A stretch of DNA of 64,000 nucleotides. It comes from Hygrophila difformis. Lineage: Eukaryota; Streptophyta; Magnoliopsida; Lamiales; Acanthaceae. Below, one piece after another: positions 58,980 through 64,000 of this stretch; positions within the stretch are counted from its first letter, which is position 1, and every line of letters begins with the position of its first letter. Location of the stretch: the NCBI GenBank assembly GCA_030278955.1, contig JAOANR010000002.1, positions 1,054,001-1,118,000 of the forward strand, in the 5' to 3' direction. The notes beneath the pieces are model-generated. The model had not been told where the DNA came from and ran no database searches. It was given only the letters and a program-made list of their open reading frames with translations. The translations under genes and the position numbers were made by a program.

Positions 58980-60450
58980 GTAAGTTAAAACCTTACTCAC
59001 AAATTTTCGTGGTTGTTTGTTGTTTAAATCTCGAGATATAGGCTTGTAACAAAAATCGGTTTTCAAAAACCCTATTTCGCCCAATTTTAAAGACTCGCCA
59101 AAAACTAGACCTTCGGGAATTCAAACCGAAAACTTTTCAACACAAAAGTTGTTCCTAACACCTTTATCTATCTTGTGTCCAAATTTCAGCCGTTGACATT
59201 GAGTTTTGCTATCCCAAATCCCGCCGTAAACTTTCTGTATCGAACCGAACGTTTTAAAACTGTGACAGATTTCTTCATTCAACTTGATGCATGTTTTTCA
59301 CCCCTTTTTCGAATGATTTAACTTTGCATTCCTAAACAAAAGTTGTAGATAATTGTGTCTAGATTATGCATATAAAATTTCACGAATTTTGGTTTTCATT
59401 TGATATGTCAAACGGCCGAGTTTTTAAAACTGCTTTAAAATTGTTTTGAGGGCCGCGAGTATGCAGTGGGTTGCACTCGATTTTTGAGTACCAAGAATTC
59501 ATTATTTCCAAATTCTTAAAACATGAAAGTTGTTCCTTAACGTGTTTTGTAGTTACTGTAAAAATTTCACATCGATTGGTTTTGAAATGAATTTTTAATC
59601 GGCGTTGCACGAACCTGTGACGAAAACAGTTTTTAAGACATAAATTATTCTTTGCAATAAACTCGAAATTCGACTCACTTCGGAACCTTATTTCCAAAAA
59701 CTTAAAACATGAAAGTTGTTCGTGTGTGTGTTTTTGAATTACTGTAACAATTTCAGAATTTTTGGAGAAAAGACGAATTTTTAATTAAGAAAGGCGTAAA
59801 CTGCCTCGAATAGGATTTTTCGAACTTGAGAAAACTCGAACTATGAAAACGCGATATCGATCATTTGATAACTTTGAAATATGAACTTTCGAAAAATCCC
59901 GTTCACTAGGCTGAGCCGATCTTCATACTATCATTATCTTTGAGACTGCCTCGTTAGTGGTCTCCTTACTATCTGAGATTGCCTCGTTAGTGATCTCGCG
60001 CGCTGTATTTGTGGATCGCCTCGTTAGTGGTCCTACTATCTTTGAGACTGCCTCGTTAGTGGTCTCCCATTGTTTGGACTGCCTCGTTAGTGGTCCTATG
60101 TTGAGATTGCCTCGTTAGTGATCTCCCGGTATGGTGTCCACTTCTTAGTCTACGGGATGAAAAGTAAAAGACTTGTGTGAGTGTTTCATTATGCTAAATC
60201 GTATTTATCATGTCTTTAATTATGTATTTAAAGTTTATGCATCTTAAATTATGCTTTAAATTACGCTTTTAAGATTAAGCCCTTTTATCTTGTTTACCGC
60301 TGCTAATAAATTATGTATTTTTAACTCTCGTACGGTAAGCGAAATCTTTAGTTTAAACACTTGTAACCCCTTTTATTTGTTAGTTAGTGATTAACTTACT
60401 CAGTATATTTTTATACTGACAACCGTTGTCATTTTCCTTTTTTTTTACAG
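58980..60450 (+). other. Predicted LTR intron of E, 3' copy
   Basis: Same donor and acceptor as in the 5' LTR. Both splice sites and the CAGTATA hairpin are unchanged between the copies. Confidence 0.4.
59942..60125 (+). repeat. Covarying hairpin array in E, 3' LTR (6 units)
   Basis: As 53008-53224 but with one GGATC unit. All retained units pair. Confidence 0.95.
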
Positions 60451-61775
60451 AGTATGTCGAGTGACGCATTGCATATGCACTTGGGGGAAAATCATAACGG
60501 ACATTTTAAATTCTGCATCGTACTGTTTTTACCGGGTCTATTAAACCCGAGGATTTGGCCATGTTGGCCGTGATTTACTTTCCGCTGCACTTTCTCTATT
60601 TATTTTTCGCGCATGATGATTACTACTATCGTATTAAGTATTATAAAATTTCCGGACTAAATCATGAAATGTTTTAAATCTTTTACATACCCACAAGCCT
60701 TGCATTTCCTTAGCGAGCTCGGGAAGCCGTGTTTTGCTAGGGAGATGCGGCGGTGACATCCCGGCCTGGGTTATCAAATCCGGGGTGTTACAATTATACG
60801 AAGTAATTTCGACAACTCCAATGCTTATGAGAAATTTCTTATTATAAGACCAACAACTCAATCAAGCCTTAGGTAGTAGGTCCATTAACAAAGATTAGAT
60901 TCCAAGTTTGTCGAGCTAAAGGAGTAGGATAAATGTTTGAGGTTATTTTTTTAAGCTCATGGTTAAGGGCATTTCGTTTCATTGAGAATGTTTCAAATAA
61001 ATATCCAACTTTCCTTGTCAAATAGACGTATGAATTTAAGGAAAAATTCGTGAATGTTTTATAAAACTCGTTGTGAGCTTAAAATCCTTCGGTGCCATTC
61101 CATGACATCCGCGTCTCATCTTTAAGACATATATAATTAGAAAAATTCTTAGTTCCAATCATTCGCACGATTATCGTGTTAACGCTTAAATCGAGCTCTT
61201 TATAGTCTAAGGCAAAACCTTATTTGACTAAGACAAGACTTCGCACAACACTAAGGTCATCGCATATGTAGGCATCATCCTACGTAATTAATTAACTGAA
61301 GCTGAGATGCCAAGAAACTAGTGCAATACTAGTAGATTATCCTAAACACGTCTAGAGGTAGATACTAAGGCAAAGCAGTCATAAGATAATCGGAGAGAGA
61401 CTCTAACTCGGAGTCCGATACCTTGGGAAATTCTTGTCGAGAATATACTTGTAAATTTTAATAATCCAACATTCTGCTCGTGCCTATATGCATATGTGTG
61501 TGTGTCCCCATCCCAACTTTAAAAATACTTGGCATAGTCTTTCAAAATATTTCGTGCAAAAATTTTAAAAATTTTAAATGCACTACTTTATAGAGTAAAA
61601 ATGGCTCTTTAACAAAATCTTTTCCGTGCAAAAATTGTAATAATTTAAATCCACTAATCCAAATGCTTCCAAATGCTTTTTTGTGTGAAAATTTTAATAA
61701 TTTGTATACACGACTTGTATAACTACCTGGCTTTAAAAATAATTTTTGGTGCATGAATTTTAAAAATTACAGATG

Positions 61776-62275
61776 NNNNNNNNNNNNNNNNNNNNNNNNN
61801 NNNNNNNNNNNNNNNNNNNNNNNNNNNNNNNNNNNNNNNNNNNNNNNNNNNNNNNNNNNNNNNNNNNNNNNNNNNNNNNNNNNNNNNNNNNNNNNNNNNN
61901 NNNNNNNNNNNNNNNNNNNNNNNNNNNNNNNNNNNNNNNNNNNNNNNNNNNNNNNNNNNNNNNNNNNNNNNNNNNNNNNNNNNNNNNNNNNNNNNNNNNN
62001 NNNNNNNNNNNNNNNNNNNNNNNNNNNNNNNNNNNNNNNNNNNNNNNNNNNNNNNNNNNNNNNNNNNNNNNNNNNNNNNNNNNNNNNNNNNNNNNNNNNN
62101 NNNNNNNNNNNNNNNNNNNNNNNNNNNNNNNNNNNNNNNNNNNNNNNNNNNNNNNNNNNNNNNNNNNNNNNNNNNNNNNNNNNNNNNNNNNNNNNNNNNN
62201 NNNNNNNNNNNNNNNNNNNNNNNNNNNNNNNNNNNNNNNNNNNNNNNNNNNNNNNNNNNNNNNNNNNNNNNNNNN
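61776..62275. other. Assembly gap (500 N)
   Basis: Exactly 500 N, a placeholder size. The flanks, ...TTACAGATG and CACAATTCC..., are contiguous in A1 (10157 and 10158), so little or no sequence may be missing. Frames that cross the gap are meaningless. Confidence 0.95.
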
Positions 62276-62295
62276 CACAATTCCAAGAGCAAAAT

Positions 62296-62307
62296 GCTCT
62301 GATACCA
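62296..62307 (-). promoter_or_regulatory. Primer binding site, initiator-Met tRNA (A2)
   Basis: Minus strand TGGTATCAGAGC, three bases from the LTR edge at 62311. Confidence 0.9.
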
Positions 62308-62310
62308 AAC

Positions 62311-64000
62311 TATAACTCCCCCATTTTTCCTAAGGATGCAGCGGAAGAAAAGTGCGGGAATAATGGGTGGGGTGTTACCGCCACGTATTACGATCCGCGC
62401 GAAATACGCTAAGGCTAGAATAAATATTACAGCTGAATGTATATGCTAACCACGTTCCGGACAAGCTAGCATATACTTCGCAAAGAAGCCTATAATACTG
62501 TGAAGAGTATAAAATAAGCTTAATAAAAATGGTTGGATTGTACAACCAAAACGGAGGAGCATTCCTCAAATGAGCTCAATGGTAATAATAATGGAATAAA
62601 TCCATGGAGGCTATGATTTTAAAAAAAGGGGTTGTCTATTTCATATTCAAAAATACTGTTAAACACGTAATGCATTGTTTAAAACAGTAGGGCACAATAT
62701 TTTCATTAATAGGATAGAACCCAAATATTTGTTTATGCTCGATATCTATGCCAAGTAATAGCTTTTTATCCCAAAAAGGGGGTTTTAAAATATACATAAT
62801 ACCCCAAACCGTGCCCGTGCAGATGATGCCTTGCAGATTTCAAAACCTGAAAGGAAACGGTGAAAAAGTGTAGAGTCAGCGAAAACAATCGCTGAGTAAG
62901 TAGACCTTTACTCCCGGAGGAGGTCGGGTTGCAGAAATAGTTTAAAAAGAACAGTTATGGTGATGGTATGCTAAAACGGGAATTAATTTATGCACAGACA
63001 AAATTCATATAAATCTAATCCCAGGAAGAGACAATATGATACTATGCGTTACCAAGAAATAAATTTCTATAGGGCCCAGTTCTCACATACATTCAAGGGT
63101 TGTGGTGGAGGTAAGAAATTTCCTCAGACCACGTGGAATCAGGTAGGTGGCATCGGTCAACGTCCCCAGGTAGCTTTGAACTGCTTACAACCGGATGTCT
63201 AAGGCCCCGGGTAGCTTTGAACTGCTTACAACCAGTGGAGGTGGTCCGACCCAGTACTCAGAAACCACCCCGTAACAATGAGCTCAAAATCCGAAGAACT
63301 TTGTAGATAATTGCAGGAATTGTAAAGCACAGTAAAAGAGCATACCAATATTCCAAAAAAAGCAGTAGGGAGCTATAAGCATAAATTTAAAAATAATAAA
63401 GCGGTTTTTTAATTTATGCTTAAGCTAAAATAAATTTAGGCTTACTCCAAAGAGTAAAAATCTACTTACAATCACCGTAGACGGGATAAACGCAACACAC
63501 GCGTAGGCTACGAGCAGATATCCTTGGCAGCTATTTGGCTAGCAAAAATCCTAATATTAATTTAATATGCTATAGTGATATTCTAACTTCAATAATAATA
63601 GCTAAAAATTTTGACTTAATAAATCTTACCTGAACCCTTCACTGCTTCTACGAACTAATTATAATAACTAAATCTCTTTATGAAAATGGTAGCAAAATGG
63701 GAAGAGTGAACATGAAAGAAAATGGAGAGAAAGGAAGAAGAAAATAACAGAACAAGAGAGAAATGCAGAACACGAAAGAGAGAATATGGGTGTGGACTAA
63801 GTGCAAATTAGTGGATGGTGAAAGGGGTTTGAAACTTGCAAAAAGAATTAAGGGTGGGGGCGTGAGTTTAATGGAGGTGGGGGGTTTATATAGATAGTTT
63901 CACAACCTCTTATTAACTGGTCAAATGTTGCTCATCCCCTGTAATCTATCATGTATCATCCATAAACACCTTTCAATTGAGATTTTTAAGCTGTAAACTG
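62311..64000 (-). repeat. 5' LTR of element A2, runs off the window
   Basis: Begins TATAACTCCCCC (the usual TGTAACACCCC with two changes at the terminus) and matches 3401-5105 of A1. TATA box 63892-63885; predicted intron 63469-62847 with the CAGCGA/TCGCTG hairpin intact. Unlike the A1 5' LTR it continues through CCTCAGACCACGTGG without the F1 insertion. Confidence 0.88.
63885..63892 (-). promoter_or_regulatory. TATA box of A2 LTR
   Basis: TATATAAA on the minus strand, conserved with 5010-5003. Confidence 0.5.

Larger units (their letters stand above)
51131..60792 (+). mobile_element. Element E: complete non-autonomous Tekay-derived retrotransposon
   Basis: 5' LTR 51131-53890, PBS for initiator-Met tRNA 53894-53905, sense coiled-coil ORF 54231-54608, antisense gene 57480-55367, chromodomain remnant 57745-58042, PPT 58051-58065, 3' LTR 58066-60792; TSD ATTAT (51126-51130 and 60793-60797) inside A2. 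The LTRs differ by about 35 substitutions I could see by eye (about 1.3%) and one 33-bp repeat unit, so E is older than Ath-young. With gag, protease, RT and integrase gone, it depends on a related autonomous element. Confidence 0.93.
58066..60792 (+). repeat. 3' LTR of element E (2727 bp)
   Basis: Aligns throughout to 51131-53890. It is 33 bp shorter because one hairpin unit is missing. Right TSD ATTAT follows at 60793. Confidence 0.93.
60798..62310 (-). mobile_element. Element A2 interior, second segment (contains the N gap)
   Basis: Continues A2 from the E insertion to its PBS and matches A1 9177-10192. No coding sequence. The 500-N gap lies within it. Confidence 0.88.

Noticed and set aside
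61723..62412. Open frames across the N run
   Set aside because: Artefacts of unknown bases.

Overview
This is a piece of plant nuclear DNA, almost certainly from an angiosperm and most likely a eudicot. The retrotransposons are primed by plant-type initiator-Met and Asp tRNAs, the protein domains are those of plant Ty3/gypsy (Metaviridae) lineages, and the sequence is AT-rich with GC-rich islands only inside LTRs. I cannot name the species. No free-standing host gene is visible. The window is a stack of nested LTR retrotransposons whose order can be read from target-site duplications (TSDs) and from homologous copies within the window.

Layout. 1-937: cut LTR. 938-3400: AT-rich low-complexity DNA holding a 1.19 kb fold-back Mutator-like element (1682-2869, 9-bp TSD). 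3401-11019: non-autonomous Tekay/Del-like element A1 on the minus strand (3.8 kb LTR, 3 kb non-coding interior, truncated 5' LTR). A related copy, A2, occupies 50525-64000. Between them lies hybrid solo LTR F1 (11020-12690 + 49690-50524). Into F1 jumped an Athila-type element now reduced to a solo LTR (Ath-old; 12691-16844 + 46092-46592 + 49379-49684; TSD TTAGG). Into Ath-old jumped a younger, complete Athila-type element on the minus strand (Ath-young, 16845-46086; two 4880-bp LTRs; TSD CTTGT) and solo LTR G (46593-49373; TSD AAGTT). Ath-young itself carries solo LTR F2 (22250-24878; TSD TAAAA) and truncated chromovirus D (about 33048-39411). Element E (51131-60792; TSD ATTAT), a non-autonomous Tekay-derived element, sits inside A2.

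Coding content. Ath-young keeps Gag (C-terminus cut by D) and a Pro-RT-RNaseH-Integrase frame with one nonsense codon, and carries an F-box gene between pol and its 3' LTR. D keeps a small coiled-coil ORF and Gag-Pro-RT. E has lost gag-pol except the chromodomain end next to the polypurine tract; it carries a small coiled-coil ORF related to that of D and an antisense gene of the plant 'putative transposon protein' type, now broken by one frameshift.

Most unusual signals. The LTRs hold tandem hairpin arrays whose stems change in a compensatory way between units: a GNRA-tetraloop array in F2, a GCCTCGTTAGTG-loop array in E, a tRNA T-arm-like array in G, and promoter-proximal palindrome arrays in both Athila LTRs. 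In the Tekay-type LTRs these arrays lie inside a predicted LTR intron with a GTAAGT donor and a covarying hairpin 30-35 nt before the acceptor. Splicing and RNA folding are inferred from sequence only.
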